From Photobacterium swingsii (GTDB lineage Bacteria > Pseudomonadota > Gammaproteobacteria > Enterobacterales > Vibrionaceae): a stretch of 64,000 bases of DNA. This document shows positions 9,524 through 18,819 of the stretch, one piece after another. The number at the start of each line of letters is the position of its first letter. The first letter of the stretch is position 1. The stretch spans positions 124,001 to 188,000 of the forward strand of contig NZ_AP024852.1 of NCBI RefSeq assembly GCF_024346715.1, in the 5' to 3' direction. A program made the position numbers and the translations under genes. The notes beneath the pieces were generated by a model. It was not told the DNA's origin and ran no database searches. It saw only the letters and a program-made list of their open reading frames with translations.

Positions 9524-9901
9524 ATGACAGTAGGAACTGTGGGGAATAGCCCAACCTATTCTCCGGCAACGTTACAATCTCAGGCTGCGGTCTCAGCGAA
9601 AGCTGAAGGAAGGAATCAAGCAGTCAATGGCGATCCAAAAGGAGCGGTTGCCGAGACAACGGTGTCTATTTCAGAAGAAGCGAAACAAAAGTTAGCGGCA
9701 GATGCGAAAGAGTCAGCCACAGAGCTCGACCCTCAGAAAGGCGAAAATGAAAAGCCAAGTAAAGGGGAGTCGTTTGCTTACGGTGCGCTGGGAATGGACC
9801 ATCCTGCAGAAGTGAATAAACAGACCGATGAGTTTTATACTGCCGGTCAGGTACTTTCTGCGGTCGGGACCGTGGCAACAGTATTATTGGCATTAGCGTA
9901 A
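9524..9901 (+). CDS. Conserved hypothetical protein, SprA-like
   Basis: A 125-residue protein, rich in Ala, Lys, Glu and Ser with low-complexity N-terminal half, followed by a more ordered segment GALGMDHPAEV and a C-terminal hydrophobic helix (residues about 105-124, VLSAVGTVATVLLALA). The central ISEEAKQKLAAD pattern resembles SprA-related or putative metalloprotease-like small proteins of marine bacteria, but no zinc site is visible, so I assign no function. The ATG has GAGG 5 nt upstream. It is followed within about 40 nt by another unknown gene in the same direction; in Vibrio a pair of unknown genes commonly sits between bioH and tex. Confidence 0.65.
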   Translation: MTVGTVGNSPTYSPATLQSQAAVSAKAEGRNQAVNGDPKGAVAETTVSISEEAKQKLAADAKESATELDPQKGENEKPSKGESFAYGALGMDHPAEVNKQTDEFYTAGQVLSAVGTVATVLLALA

Positions 9902-9943
9902 GGGATTGAAAACCTGAGCTGATGCCCAAGGAGTGACATCAGC

Positions 9944-10408
9944 GTGATAGTTTCACCGGCTAATGTGGGTGCGCCCACAATAGCGCCTTCAGTGAACCCG
10001 CCAACCGAGCAGACTGCGCGGGATAATCGCGTTCGTGAAAAAATCATTCCAGCGACAGAAAGTGCACCATCGCCACATGGTAAACCACTGACCAGTGAAG
10101 AAAAGCAACTGAAGAAGCCATCCTGGGATCCGAGTGAACATCCGGATTACAGTGAGTTAGCGGAAGATTCTGTTAAACAATATGGTTATCAGGACGATCT
10201 TGAACGGTTAGTGACGGCATTATCGGCGGATACCTATTTGCGAGATTCGCAAGACCTTGGGTATTCCATGCATATCAAGCTGCCGCGTGATTTGCTCGAT
10301 GAATTGGAGAAAATCAGTAAAACTGAAAGAACCAAAGGGGTGGTTGCTCACCATTACGCGCAAGCAACCATTCCTAACCCGCCAACGGATTACCTTGTCG
10401 TGCTGTAG
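9944..10408 (+). CDS. Conserved hypothetical protein between bioH and tex
   Basis: A 154-residue soluble protein of unknown function. The first 60 residues are Pro/Ser/Thr-rich and look disordered; the rest is charged and probably helical (LAEDSVKQYGYQDDLERLV, DLLDELEKISKTE). No known catalytic motif is visible. It starts at GTG 9944 with AAGGAG about 10 nt upstream. It is co-directional with the preceding small gene and ends before a strong terminator shared with the convergent tex gene. Confidence 0.65.
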   Translation: MIVSPANVGAPTIAPSVNPPTEQTARDNRVREKIIPATESAPSPHGKPLTSEEKQLKKPSWDPSEHPDYSELAEDSVKQYGYQDDLERLVTALSADTYLRDSQDLGYSMHIKLPRDLLDELEKISKTERTKGVVAHHYAQATIPNPPTDYLVVL

Positions 10409-10472
10409 ATCGATTTGTTGTAGGGCGAGGGTGGATGATTGCACCGTCGTGAGCCAATATACTGTTACCAAC

Positions 10473-10505
10473 AAAAAGCCTTTCTCAGTGAGAAAGGCTT
10501 TTTTT
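10473..10505. terminator. Bidirectional terminator between the 10408 gene and tex
   Basis: Long stem GCCTTTCTC/GAGAAAGGC with a 3-nt loop, five A upstream and seven T downstream. It serves convergent genes on both sides. Confidence 0.9.
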
Positions 10506-10534
10506 CATGTTGCGGTTAGCAGCATAACTGGATG

Positions 10535-12877
10535 TTATTTTTTCGCTTTGGCAAATGCAGCAGCAAATGCGCCACCCATAGCACCCGTGTTATTGCTGCC
10601 TTGGTTGCGCGCAGGGTTGTTGGCGTGTTTGTTTTGGTTACCTGTCACGCGCGCTTGCCCTTGATTTTGCCCTTGAGGCTTACGGGTGGGCTTTTCTTGG
10701 CCGGGTTCATCGCTCATACGCATGGTCATCGCAATACGCTTACGCTGTAAATCCACTTCCATGACTTTCACTTTGACCACATCGCCCGCTTTCACCACTT
10801 CACGTGGGTCGGCGACGAACTTGTCGGACAGGGCTGAAATATGAACCAGACCGTCTTGGTGCACACCGACATCCACAAATGCGCCAAAGTTGGTGACGTT
10901 AGTGATCACGCCTTCGAGTACCATACCTGGGATCAGGTCTTTAACTTCGTTCACACCCTCTGCAAAGGTCGCGGTTTTAAACTCAGGGCGTGGATCGCGG
11001 CCGGGTTTATCAAGCTCACTGATGATGTCGGTTACTGTGGGTAAACCGAACTTCTCATCGGTGTAATCTGCCGCTTTAAGGGTGCGTAAGAATTCGCTAT
11101 TACCAATGATGGCATCCACAGGTTTGCTGTTCGTTGCGGCGATCGCCTTGACCACAGCGTAAGATTCAGGGTGAACCGCTGAGCTATCCAGTGGGTTTTT
11201 ACCGTTCATAATACGCAGGAAGCCCGCACATTGTTCAAAGGCTTTAGGCCCTAAACGAGCAACTTTCTTCAGTGCGGTGCGGCTTTCAAAGCGGCCATGT
11301 TCATCGCGGTAATCCACCACGTTTTGTGCCATGGTTTTGCTCAAGCCTGCCACGCGTGTCAGGAGTGCTGCTGATGCCATGTTGACATCGACACCCACGG
11401 CGTTTACACAGTCTTCCACGACAGCATCCAGACGCTTGGCCAGCATGCTTTGGCTGACATCGTGTTGGTATTGGCCAACCCCAATTGCTTTAGGGTCGAT
11501 TTTTACGAGCTCTGCTAGTGGATCTTGTAGACGACGACCAATGGATACGGCGCCACGAATGGATACATCTAAATCGGGGAATTCGTTGGCTGCCAGCTCG
11601 GAAGCTGAATACACAGAAGCACCAGCTTCACTGACCATCACGCTTTGTACTTTGAGGTTGTTGTCTTTTAGTAGTTTCGCGACAAAGGCATCTGTTTCAC
11701 GTGAAGCAGTACCGTTACCAATCGCGATTAAATCAACTTGATGCTTGGTGATTAAGCCTAATACCGTGGCTTCAGATTGTGCGACTTGGCGTTGTGGTTG
11801 GTGAGGGTAAATCGTGGCGATATCAAGCAGCTTGCCAGTCGCATCAATGACCGCGACTTTACAACCTGTACGTAAACCTGGGTCTAACGCTAAGGTCGTA
11901 CGTGGGCCAGCAGGTGCCGCCATCAACAAATCATTCAGGTTGTCGGCGAAGACTTGCATTGCACCATCTTCAGCTTTTTCACGCAGGGCGCTCATCAACT
12001 CGGTTTCCATGTGCATCAAAATTTTGATGCGCCATGCCCAGCTGATCACCTGTTTACGCCAAGTGTCCGCGGGTTGGTTACCAAGTGTGACGCCATAGTG
12101 GTCAGCAATAATGACTTCGCAATATGAACCACGAACGCCTTCATCTTGGCTTGGGTCTGCATTCAATGACAGCTGCAAGAAGCCTTCGTTACGGCCACGG
12201 AACATGGCAAGGGCGCGGTGCGATGGCACGTTTTTGAGTAATTCGTTATGTTCAAAGTAATCTTTGAACTTCGCCCCTTCGTGTTCTTTGCCGTCAACCA
12301 CACGAGCGGTGAGCTCTGCTTGGTTTTGCAGGTGACGACGTACTTTATCTAGTAGCGCAGCATCTTCAGCAAAGCGCTCCATCAAAATAGCGCGCGCGCC
12401 ATCAAGGGCTGCTTTGGTGTCTGCGATACCTTTGTCAGCACTCAGGTAGTGTGCTGCTGTAGCCTCTGGTTCGCTCTGTGGTTGCTGCCATAGTGTATCA
12501 GCCAGAGGTTCAAGCCCTGCTTCAATCGCAATCTGGCCTTTCGTGCGGCGTTTTTGTTTGTAAGGCAGGTACAGATCTTCAAGGCGAGTTTTGCTATCAG
12601 CCGATAAGATTGCCGCTTCCAGTTGCGCGGTGAGTTTTCCTTGCTCAGTGATGGATTTTAGAATCACTTGGCGGCGATCATCGAGTTCACGTAAGTAGCC
12701 AAGGCGTGATTCGAGGTTACGGAGCTGGGTATCATCCAGTCCGTTGGTGACTTCCTTGCGGTAGCGGGCAATAAAGGGAACCGTATTACCGTCATCTAAC
12801 AGAGTGACTGCGGCAGTGACTTGCTCGACACGAACATTGAGTTCATTGGCAATCATCTGGTTGATAGCGTTGTTCAT
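10535..12877 (-). CDS. tex: Tex family RNA-binding transcription accessory protein
   Basis: Tex/YhgF nucleic-acid-binding protein linked to transcription and stress tolerance, cytosolic. About 780 residues with Tex_N helical region ([17 protein letters not shown]), YqgF/RNase H-like domain ([17 protein letters not shown]), helix-hairpin-helix segment ([20 protein letters not shown]) and a C-terminal S1 domain ([20 protein letters not shown]), then a Lys/Gln/Asn-rich tail. I prefer the ATG at 12877, matching the family start; the ORF has an ATG 13 codons further upstream (12916) without a visible SD. It lies just downstream of greB on the same strand, an arrangement shared with E. coli; the element now separates it from the greB promoter. 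Confidence 0.93.
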   Translation of the reverse strand: MNNAINQMIANELNVRVEQVTAAVTLLDDGNTVPFIARYRKEVTNGLDDTQLRNLESRLGYLRELDDRRQVILKSITEQGKLTAQLEAAILSADSKTRLEDLYLPYKQKRRTKGQIAIEAGLEPLADTLWQQPQSEPEATAAHYLSADKGIADTKAALDGARAILMERFAEDAALLDKVRRHLQNQAELTARVVDGKEHEGAKFKDYFEHNELLKNVPSHRALAMFRGRNEGFLQLSLNADPSQDEGVRGSYCEVIIADHYGVTLGNQPADTWRKQVISWAWRIKILMHMETELMSALREKAEDGAMQVFADNLNDLLMAAPAGPRTTLALDPGLRTGCKVAVIDATGKLLDIATIYPHQPQRQVAQSEATVLGLITKHQVDLIAIGNGTASRETDAFVAKLLKDNNLKVQSVMVSEAGASVYSASELAANEFPDLDVSIRGAVSIGRRLQDPLAELVKIDPKAIGVGQYQHDVSQSMLAKRLDAVVEDCVNAVGVDVNMASAALLTRVAGLSKTMAQNVVDYRDEHGRFESRTALKKVARLGPKAFEQCAGFLRIMNGKNPLDSSAVHPESYAVVKAIAATNSKPVDAIIGNSEFLRTLKAADYTDEKFGLPTVTDIISELDKPGRDPRPEFKTATFAEGVNEVKDLIPGMVLEGVITNVTNFGAFVDVGVHQDGLVHISALSDKFVADPREVVKAGDVVKVKVMEVDLQRKRIAMTMRMSDEPGQEKPTRKPQGQNQGQARVTGNQNKHANNPARNQGSNNTGAMGGAFAAAFAKAKK

Positions 12878-13046
12878 CCGTTGTATCTCTTGGTTATTAT
12901 CGTTAACTGATGTCATTCTACGGAGGAATCCGAAGCTGACAAGCAGGCTAATGTTAAGACTGTGTCAGTGCGTTTAAACACGATGAGTGGGGCTGAGTTC
13001 AATACGCAGGCTTGCAGCGTGGTTGCACAGCAAAGGCTGCCCCGTG

Positions 13047-13376
13047 TTAGTTATAACGAATGCTATTTACAAACCACAGCTTTCGTCCTTGTGGCGTAAC
13101 CACCTCAAATTCTTCATCGACTTCCTTTTTCAGCATGGCGCGGGCCATTGGTGAATCGATAGAAATATAGTCATTACGGCCATAAATTTCATCCGGGCCG
13201 ACAATCCGAAAAGCTTTACTGTCACCGGCTTCATTTTCTATTTCAACAAAGGCACCAAAGAAGACTTTACCGTCTTGTTGGGGGGAGTAGTCGATGACTT
13301 TGACCACTTCAAGCCGTTTACGTAGGTAGCGAACACGACGGTCTATTTCACGCAGGCGTTTTTTATTGTATTGGTA
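13047..13376 (-). pseudogene. greB: Host greB, 3' part cut off by the element
   Basis: Encodes the C-terminal two thirds of the transcript cleavage factor GreB, from Tyr48 (YQYNKKRLREIDRRVRYLRK) to the stop at 13047. The frame is open to position 13376, the element boundary, where a stop appears in the element sequence; no start codon remains except an internal ATG at 13307. Joined to the 25569-25712 fragment it would restore a full GreB of the normal length with no lost residues. The gene therefore was split by insertion, not decayed. Any product from internal initiation would lack the coiled-coil tip that enters the RNA polymerase channel. Confidence 0.93.
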
Positions 13377-13396
13377 TTAGTTCTACTCTATAGAAC
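13371..13396. other. Left attachment junction
   Basis: Host greB sequence ends TTGGTA (13371-13376) and the element begins TTAG. Just inside lies the inverted repeat GTTCTA-5 nt-TAGAAC (13380-13396), a plausible recombinase binding site. Confidence 0.65.
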
Positions 13397-13481
13397 ATAC
13401 TATTTCTAAGTAAACAATCTTCAACCTCCCAGATTGGACTAGATCACTTTCATATTTGGAAAAATAAGATCTATGAACTAT

Positions 13482-13495
13482 ATACTAATTAGTAT
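13482..13495. promoter_or_regulatory. Perfect 14-bp palindrome upstream of the recombinase operon
   Basis: ATACTAATTAGTAT is perfectly self-complementary and lies about 67 nt before the first start codon of the gmt operon. It could be an operator or a recombinase site; related TATACT words recur at the right end of the element. Confidence 0.5.
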
Positions 13496-13561
13496 GCTAA
13501 GAAATGCTTAACGTCTTATCTTTTTTAGGCACATATTCGGAATAAGTAATGGGAGTAAGGT

Positions 13562-13717
13562 GTGTCAAAATTCTATAGTTATGAACAAGCACGTGAGGCT
13601 ACCCAGAAGCCAAAGACTAAATCAGCAGAGGAGTACAAGAATTTCCCCAGAAAACAATCAAAAAGTGACAGTACTCCTTCCTCCCCCCCCCCCAAATATT
13701 CGGATAAAGATCGCTAA
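13562..13717 (+). CDS. Small ORF encoding one GmtZ-type integrase repeat
   Basis: A 51-codon ORF starting at GTG with a good ribosome binding site GGAG (13552-13555, 6-nt spacer). Its product begins VSKFYSYEQAREATQKPKTK and continues with SAEEYKNF, PSSPPPKY and SDKDR. This follows the pattern of each N-terminal repeat of GmtZ (Y...A..A.......S..EY........LPS.P...Y...W), which I match to the phage-integrase repeat unit family. The stop is 2 nt before the GTG of gmtY, which lacks a good SD of its own, so translation of gmtY probably depends on this ORF. It contains an 11-C tract. It may be a small accessory subunit, a leader peptide, or a remnant of a repeat array. Confidence 0.7.
   Translation: MSKFYSYEQAREATQKPKTKSAEEYKNFPRKQSKSDSTPSSPPPKYSDKDR
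13683..13693 (+). repeat. C11 homopolymer tract
   Basis: Eleven consecutive C inside the small repeat ORF, 27 nt before the gmtY start. Such tracts slip at replication; a one-base change would move the ORF stop from 13715 to 13705 (gain) or 13734 (loss), changing its position relative to gmtY. Confidence 0.75.
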
Positions 13718-13719
13718 GA

Positions 13720-15018
13720 GTGGGTTATGTACTTAAAAGAAGGGCATCCTATAAAGGTAGTATTGCAACTTCATCACATACCTTTCCGATTCTTCTCACA
13801 GAGAATGGCTTGTTACTTTCTCATTTAAGATACTTATATACCAATCGAGGTAAGTCTCAATCTTGGATAGAGAGAAACACATTTGCTGTGGAGCAACTTT
13901 TAAAGTTTATTGACCATCAAGTCTCTAGCTTCTCTTCCGCAACAGAGTTACTCAGAGCATTTGTAGAGGCTTTGCAATTTGGCACTGTCCAAGAAGGGGA
14001 TGATAGTTCAGGATTATTCTGGTCTCCAAGAAGAAATGAGGACGTAAATGTTCTACTTCAGCATATTACGGATTATTGCGACTACCTCGACACTATTCAT
14101 GGCACTGACTTGCCGAAGCTAAATCCTTTGAGAAAAGCAAGTTACACAGAAGAGCGAATGCAGTGGTGTGCTTACTACAGGAGGCATAGTCGTAGCTTTC
14201 TTAATCACTTAGCTAAAACAACTGCACAACAATTTTCACTTGCTAGAAAAATTCGCGGACCTGAGAGGCATTTTATTGATGTTGAAGAGGTATATCGTTT
14301 TTCTGAAGCTCGAATTGAAGACCTATTTAAATATGGTTTTGTTTCTGCTTCAGGAGAGCCAGATTATGGTAGTCAATTAATTTTGATGTTAATGCACTTC
14401 GGTGGGTTGCGACTGTCAGAGTGTTTCCATATATACACAGATGATATATCAATAGATCCTAAATCAGGTTCTGCTCTTATATCGGTTTACCATCCTAGTG
14501 ACGGAAAGTCTCCTGACAAGCGGTTCAGTAATCGAAGAGAATATTTGGCTCATGTATACCGACTAAATCCACGGAATGAGTATTCGAGAAGTCATAGGCT
14601 TTACAGCGGCTGGAAAGGATCTTTGCTTACAAATCGCAATCTGTCTTTTGATGTAATGTTTTATCCAGCAAGTAAAGCCGTTGAGTTTACTCTGTTATTG
14701 CAAAAATACCTTTCGACTAAACCTGCTTCAGAATCTCCTTTCCTATTTGTTAACTCAAAAGGCAACCCAGAGAGTAAAAAAAATTTCAATCGAAAGCACA
14801 GCAGAGCAGTTCAACGAATTGGACTTGAACCTTCCAAATTGTTGGGGACTACTCCACATTCACATCGTCACTCCTATGGTTATAGGTTAAGTAAAAATGG
14901 CTTTTCTCAGTTAGAAATTCAGAAAGCAATGCATCATAAGAGCCCCGATAGTTGTTTGGTTTATCTTCAAGCCATGTCTAATGAAGTCAGAGATTTGATG
15001 AGAGGTTGCAAGCTTTGA
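13720..15018 (+). CDS. gmtY: Tyrosine recombinase GmtY
   Basis: Site-specific tyrosine recombinase of 432 residues, expected to cut and join the element ends. An N-terminal SAM-like DNA-binding region (about 30-120) precedes the catalytic domain. Catalytic residues visible: Arg231 in GGLRLSE, His380-x-x-Arg383 in PHSHRHSYG, a His at 405/406 in MHHKSPD and the nucleophile Tyr415 in CLVYLQ. Start is GTG 13720, 2 nt after the upstream small ORF stop, with no strong SD, so coupled translation is likely. The end overlaps the next gene. The three-gene set with a giant second integrase and a ~200-residue third protein matches what I recall as the gamma-mobile-trio; the recombinase identity is certain, the family name less so. 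Confidence 0.85.
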   Translation: MGYVLKRRASYKGSIATSSHTFPILLTENGLLLSHLRYLYTNRGKSQSWIERNTFAVEQLLKFIDHQVSSFSSATELLRAFVEALQFGTVQEGDDSSGLFWSPRRNEDVNVLLQHITDYCDYLDTIHGTDLPKLNPLRKASYTEERMQWCAYYRRHSRSFLNHLAKTTAQQFSLARKIRGPERHFIDVEEVYRFSEARIEDLFKYGFVSASGEPDYGSQLILMLMHFGGLRLSECFHIYTDDISIDPKSGSALISVYHPSDGKSPDKRFSNRREYLAHVYRLNPRNEYSRSHRLYSGWKGSLLTNRNLSFDVMFYPASKAVEFTLLLQKYLSTKPASESPFLFVNSKGNPESKKNFNRKHSRAVQRIGLEPSKLLGTTPHSHRHSYGYRLSKNGFSQLEIQKAMHHKSPDSCLVYLQAMSNEVRDLMRGCKL

Positions 15019-18000
15019 AAAGGAACATTTACCCAAACATTGAAGATGCAAAAAAATCTGCTCGAAGGTTAAAAATAAAAAGTAGTCTCGACTATTTCAG
15101 AAGCTATAAGAAAGACCCAAAGCTTCCGAGCTCTCCTAGAAAATTTTATAAGAACGATTGGAATGGGTGGCGAGACTTTCTAAGCCAAGAGCCTCAACTA
15201 TTTTATGATTACATATCAGCCCAAAAAGCGATCAAAAATTTGGGTATAGAAAACAGTACAGTTTATCGAACAAAATATAAACTAGACAAAAAGTTACCGT
15301 CGAACCCTCAGTTAATTTACAAGACGGTGTGGACAAATTGGCCTGACTTTTTTGGTAAAAGAAAGGCAAGAGTCTATGACTCTTACAGAGAGGCGGCAAA
15401 GTCAGCTGCAAAACTAGGCGCGTGTAGTAGAGATGTTTATTACAAAATTTACACTAAAGACCCTCTATTACCCAAACATCCAAATGTAAGGTATCGCGCA
15501 AATTGGAAGGGTTGGACAGCTTACTTGGGGAAAACGAAAAAATCATTCTATGAGAATTATGATGAAGCTAGTGAAGCGGCCAGAAAACTAGGTATCAAAT
15601 CATGGGATGAATATCGAAAACGTTATAGTGAAGATTTACGATTATGTTCTGCACCAGATTTTTATTACAAAGACTCTTGGAAAGGAATGTCAGATTTCCT
15701 CGGCCATTCTAGGAAAAAATTTTACGAAACATATACTGAAGCAAGTCAAGCTTCATGTAGGCTTAAAATTACAAAAAGCGAGGAATATTCAAAACGATAT
15801 AAAGAAGATCCAAAGCTACCATCTGAACCTCAAAACTATTACAGACATGACTGGGTTGACTGGCAAAATTTCCTTCAAGCAGAAAAAATGTCTCCGTTTT
15901 ATAAAAACTATGATTTAGCAAGGAAGTCAGCACACAACCTCAACATCAAAAGCAGCCTAGACTATAAGAAGAGATATAAGTCTGACCCCTTGCTTCCATC
16001 GTCACCAGAAATAATGTATTCCAAACATTGGAGTGGCTGGAAAGATTTTTTGTTGCCAGAAAAGATCAATGAAATAGGAACCTTTAAAAGAGCTTGTATC
16101 GTTCTAGGAATAAGAAACTCGCAACACTATAGAGAAGTTAGGAGGACCAACCCTATCCTTCCAGCGAAGCCAGAGAAGATGGATGGTTGGACAACTTGGT
16201 ACGATGCTTTAAATATCCCGAAGCTATATAGCTATGATGAGTTGCGAAAGCTAGTTCGTTCGAATGGCATAAAGACATTAAAGCAATACACTCAATATAG
16301 AATTGAATCACATGATCCCCGCCTAGCGGTAAAACCAGAGGGTTACTACAAAAATAAAGGGTGGACAAATGCTTATGACTTTTTTGGGGCTTGTAGACCA
16401 TACCAAGTAAAGTATTTCACTCAAGAATGGATTCTATGGGCAGACAAGATCGAAGAGTTTCTCAAGTCTGCGCGTGGTGGAGATACCAAAGCGAAAGATC
16501 TATGTGAATTTGTTCGTGAATACATTGAACCGAATGACTTCGAAGAATGCCCCTTAGAGTTCCTCACGCGCGGCTCGACTAACATTCAACCAATGCTCCA
16601 TCTATTTGAACAAGTACCGGTGACACGTAAAAAAAAGTGGATCTTCTCTATCAATGAATTCTTAGATTGGATTATCTCGAACTATCTGATTTTGGAAGAC
16701 ACCGAGACCGGAGAAGTTACTCATATTAAGGGAGCCAAAAACCCTTTTAGCCACGTTAACTTTAGTGGAGAAGTTGCACCGCAAGTCATTAATGAAACGG
16801 ACAAGATGGCGCTGCCTTATCAATATGTAAAACAAGGGCGCGAGTGGATGTTTCCCTCAGATTCAATAGAAAAAAAACTAAGCTATCGGGACTTGGCCCA
16901 TTTACATCATTTTTCATCAGATTGGGTGAAGATAAATGACAACTCTCTCCTAGATAAAAATGATCCTGACTGCGTATTCAAAGTTGAAAATGGAAAAACC
17001 TTTCTATGGTTTCCAACATACTGGACCTATACGTATTCATTGATGCAACTCCCTGCAAGAGGAATGCAAATCGTCTACTGTGACTCTGGAGAGGCCGACA
17101 AAGAGCTTGCCGATTTTAAGAACGGTAAAGTCATTTGGAATAAAAATAGGACTATGTTGGCAGGCTTAACCAACCAACAGGGCATGGTGAGTAAGTCCGG
17201 CCAAGGAGAGTTCGGTGTCCACTACACGTCGAACAAAACCAAGTTTGATGGTTCGGGCTACACGATTCCCTTCATGCCCATAGAGTTGGCATATTGGTTG
17301 GTAAAGCTGAGAAAGTGGCAACAGAAATATAATCCACTTAAGGAGCCAACGAAATGGCTTGATTGTGAGCGTACTAATCTAAATGAAGTACAGCGTAAGC
17401 AAAAAGGGTCGAATTGCTTTTTATTCCGAGACTATCTAGAAAAAGAGCCAGGCACATTTGGTGGCAGACTAACGACACGGCTTGCATCTGCACTATATTT
17501 CTCTGGCAAGAATGATATTAAAATGGCTACTTACCAAGGACTGAAATACAATCAATCGATTAAAGAGTTGGAAAAGACTCAAACGATACCGCTTTCACAC
17601 TTCAAATCCCCCTACACTCCGCACTCAATGCGCGTCAGTTTGATCAACGCATACGCGTATGAACTCGGTATTCCTTTAGAAGTCATAATGAAGCTAGTTG
17701 GTCACTCAAGTATCATTATGTCTATCTACTATCTCAAGAGCGATAAAACTGGTGCCAACTTACGAGAGAAAATGGAGTTGGGAGAAAAGGAAGCTTTGAG
17801 CAAAGCAACACAAACGCTCAGGTCGTTTGTGGAACAACAGAGAATTGAAGAAGTGAAATCACAGTTGGTAGGTTCATCTGTGGATCTACTAAGTTCACTC
17901 GACAATGCTCGCCCGGCCTCCAGCTACCAATGGAAAGACTTTGGTATCTGCCCTGTTGGAGGTGCTTTTTGTTCAGAAGGGGGCTGTCCAGTCGCCACAA

Positions 18001-18818
18001 AAGCCAACATATATCACCCTGTACCTGCAGGTTATTTAGGTGAGCAGAACTGTTTTCAGTGTCGATTCTTTATTACCGGCCCTGCTTTTTTGGTTGGACT
18101 TGCCGCCATGTTCAATGAGATAAGCCTAGCCGTAAACACGCAATCTATACGTTACACCTCGCTTGGGCAAAAGCTTGATGATATTGCAGAGAAGATAGAT
18201 GTCATTGATCACCAACTTTATAAAATTAAAGCGGATAGCTCAGAGAAATCCACTTTGGAGTCTGATAGGCGTAAGCTGGTTGGAGAGCGTATACACTTGA
18301 ACTCGGAAATTGAAACACGAGCGAAGAAACTAGATTTGTACCTCTCAGACATGAACGTGATTCACCGACATATTCATAATTGTCAAATTCTTATGCGTAA
18401 CCCTAAAGAAAATACGGAGAATCACTATCAGCTTATTGTTCCGCATGAATTCACATTAGGGGTGGATCTAGATGAGGTAAGCAATTTTCATCAACTATCA
18501 GAAGTGTGTTCGAACGCAGAACTGTACCATAGCTGTAGCGACGATTTAGCGGTAACAAGACGCTCCCAAATGCTCGACAAAATGATGGTCGAGAACGGTA
18601 TCCAGCCGCAACTTTTCTTACTGTCAGAAGAAGAACAGCTTTTGGTGGGGAATCAGCTAATAGAGCTAATGCTGACAAGGTTGAAAGGCTGGGAGAATGT
18701 TGACCGTCTCATCGATGGGAGTTTGACTCTAAAGGACTTATCGATAGACAACCAGTTCGACGAAAAGATGATTCGTGAATTGTTTGAAAAGTCGCAACCA
18801 CTAAAAAGGATCGGTTAG
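15015..18818 (+). CDS. gmtZ: Giant repeat-containing tyrosine integrase GmtZ
   Basis: About 1267 residues, far longer than ordinary integrases. Residues 1 to about 440 are eight degenerate 55-residue repeats (phage-integrase repeat type: Y..Y.EA..AA.KLGI.S...Y...Y..DP.LP..P...Y...W..W.DFLG). A central region leads to a tyrosine recombinase domain with HSMR (His about 870), GHSSI and the nucleophile Tyr in SIYYLK about 35 residues later. A Cys-rich segment follows (CPVGGAFC, GGCPV, CFQC), probably zinc-binding, then a coiled coil. The start is TTG: 15015 has GAGG 9 nt upstream; an in-frame TTG at 15006 directly abuts that SD and is less likely. It overlaps gmtY by 4 nt and precedes gmtX by 1 nt. 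Confidence 0.85.
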   Translation: MKRNIYPNIEDAKKSARRLKIKSSLDYFRSYKKDPKLPSSPRKFYKNDWNGWRDFLSQEPQLFYDYISAQKAIKNLGIENSTVYRTKYKLDKKLPSNPQLIYKTVWTNWPDFFGKRKARVYDSYREAAKSAAKLGACSRDVYYKIYTKDPLLPKHPNVRYRANWKGWTAYLGKTKKSFYENYDEASEAARKLGIKSWDEYRKRYSEDLRLCSAPDFYYKDSWKGMSDFLGHSRKKFYETYTEASQASCRLKITKSEEYSKRYKEDPKLPSEPQNYYRHDWVDWQNFLQAEKMSPFYKNYDLARKSAHNLNIKSSLDYKKRYKSDPLLPSSPEIMYSKHWSGWKDFLLPEKINEIGTFKRACIVLGIRNSQHYREVRRTNPILPAKPEKMDGWTTWYDALNIPKLYSYDELRKLVRSNGIKTLKQYTQYRIESHDPRLAVKPEGYYKNKGWTNAYDFFGACRPYQVKYFTQEWILWADKIEEFLKSARGGDTKAKDLCEFVREYIEPNDFEECPLEFLTRGSTNIQPMLHLFEQVPVTRKKKWIFSINEFLDWIISNYLILEDTETGEVTHIKGAKNPFSHVNFSGEVAPQVINETDKMALPYQYVKQGREWMFPSDSIEKKLSYRDLAHLHHFSSDWVKINDNSLLDKNDPDCVFKVENGKTFLWFPTYWTYTYSLMQLPARGMQIVYCDSGEADKELADFKNGKVIWNKNRTMLAGLTNQQGMVSKSGQGEFGVHYTSNKTKFDGSGYTIPFMPIELAYWLVKLRKWQQKYNPLKEPTKWLDCERTNLNEVQRKQKGSNCFLFRDYLEKEPGTFGGRLTTRLASALYFSGKNDIKMATYQGLKYNQSIKELEKTQTIPLSHFKSPYTPHSMRVSLINAYAYELGIPLEVIMKLVGHSSIIMSIYYLKSDKTGANLREKMELGEKEALSKATQTLRSFVEQQRIEEVKSQLVGSSVDLLSSLDNARPASSYQWKDFGICPVGGAFCSEGGCPVATKANIYHPVPAGYLGEQNCFQCRFFITGPAFLVGLAAMFNEISLAVNTQSIRYTSLGQKLDDIAEKIDVIDHQLYKIKADSSEKSTLESDRRKLVGERIHLNSEIETRAKKLDLYLSDMNVIHRHIHNCQILMRNPKENTENHYQLIVPHEFTLGVDLDEVSNFHQLSEVCSNAELYHSCSDDLAVTRRSQMLDKMMVENGIQPQLFLLSEEEQLLVGNQLIELMLTRLKGWENVDRLIDGSLTLKDLSIDNQFDEKMIRELFEKSQPLKRIG

Positions 18819-18819
18819 C

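Noticed and set aside
10220-10750. ORFs of 72-135 codons across the end of the 9944 gene and tex
   Set aside because: They run through a strong terminator and overlap real genes; no ribosome binding sites.
13562-15018. Fusion of the small repeat ORF with gmtY by slippage at the C tract
   Set aside because: Checked all frames: a one-base gain stops at 13705 and a one-base loss reads on out of the gmtY frame to a stop at 13734. No fusion is possible, only a change in stop position.
15015-16400. Regular repeats considered as a CRISPR array
   Set aside because: They are ~165-nt degenerate protein-coding repeats of GmtZ, not short identical repeats with spacers.
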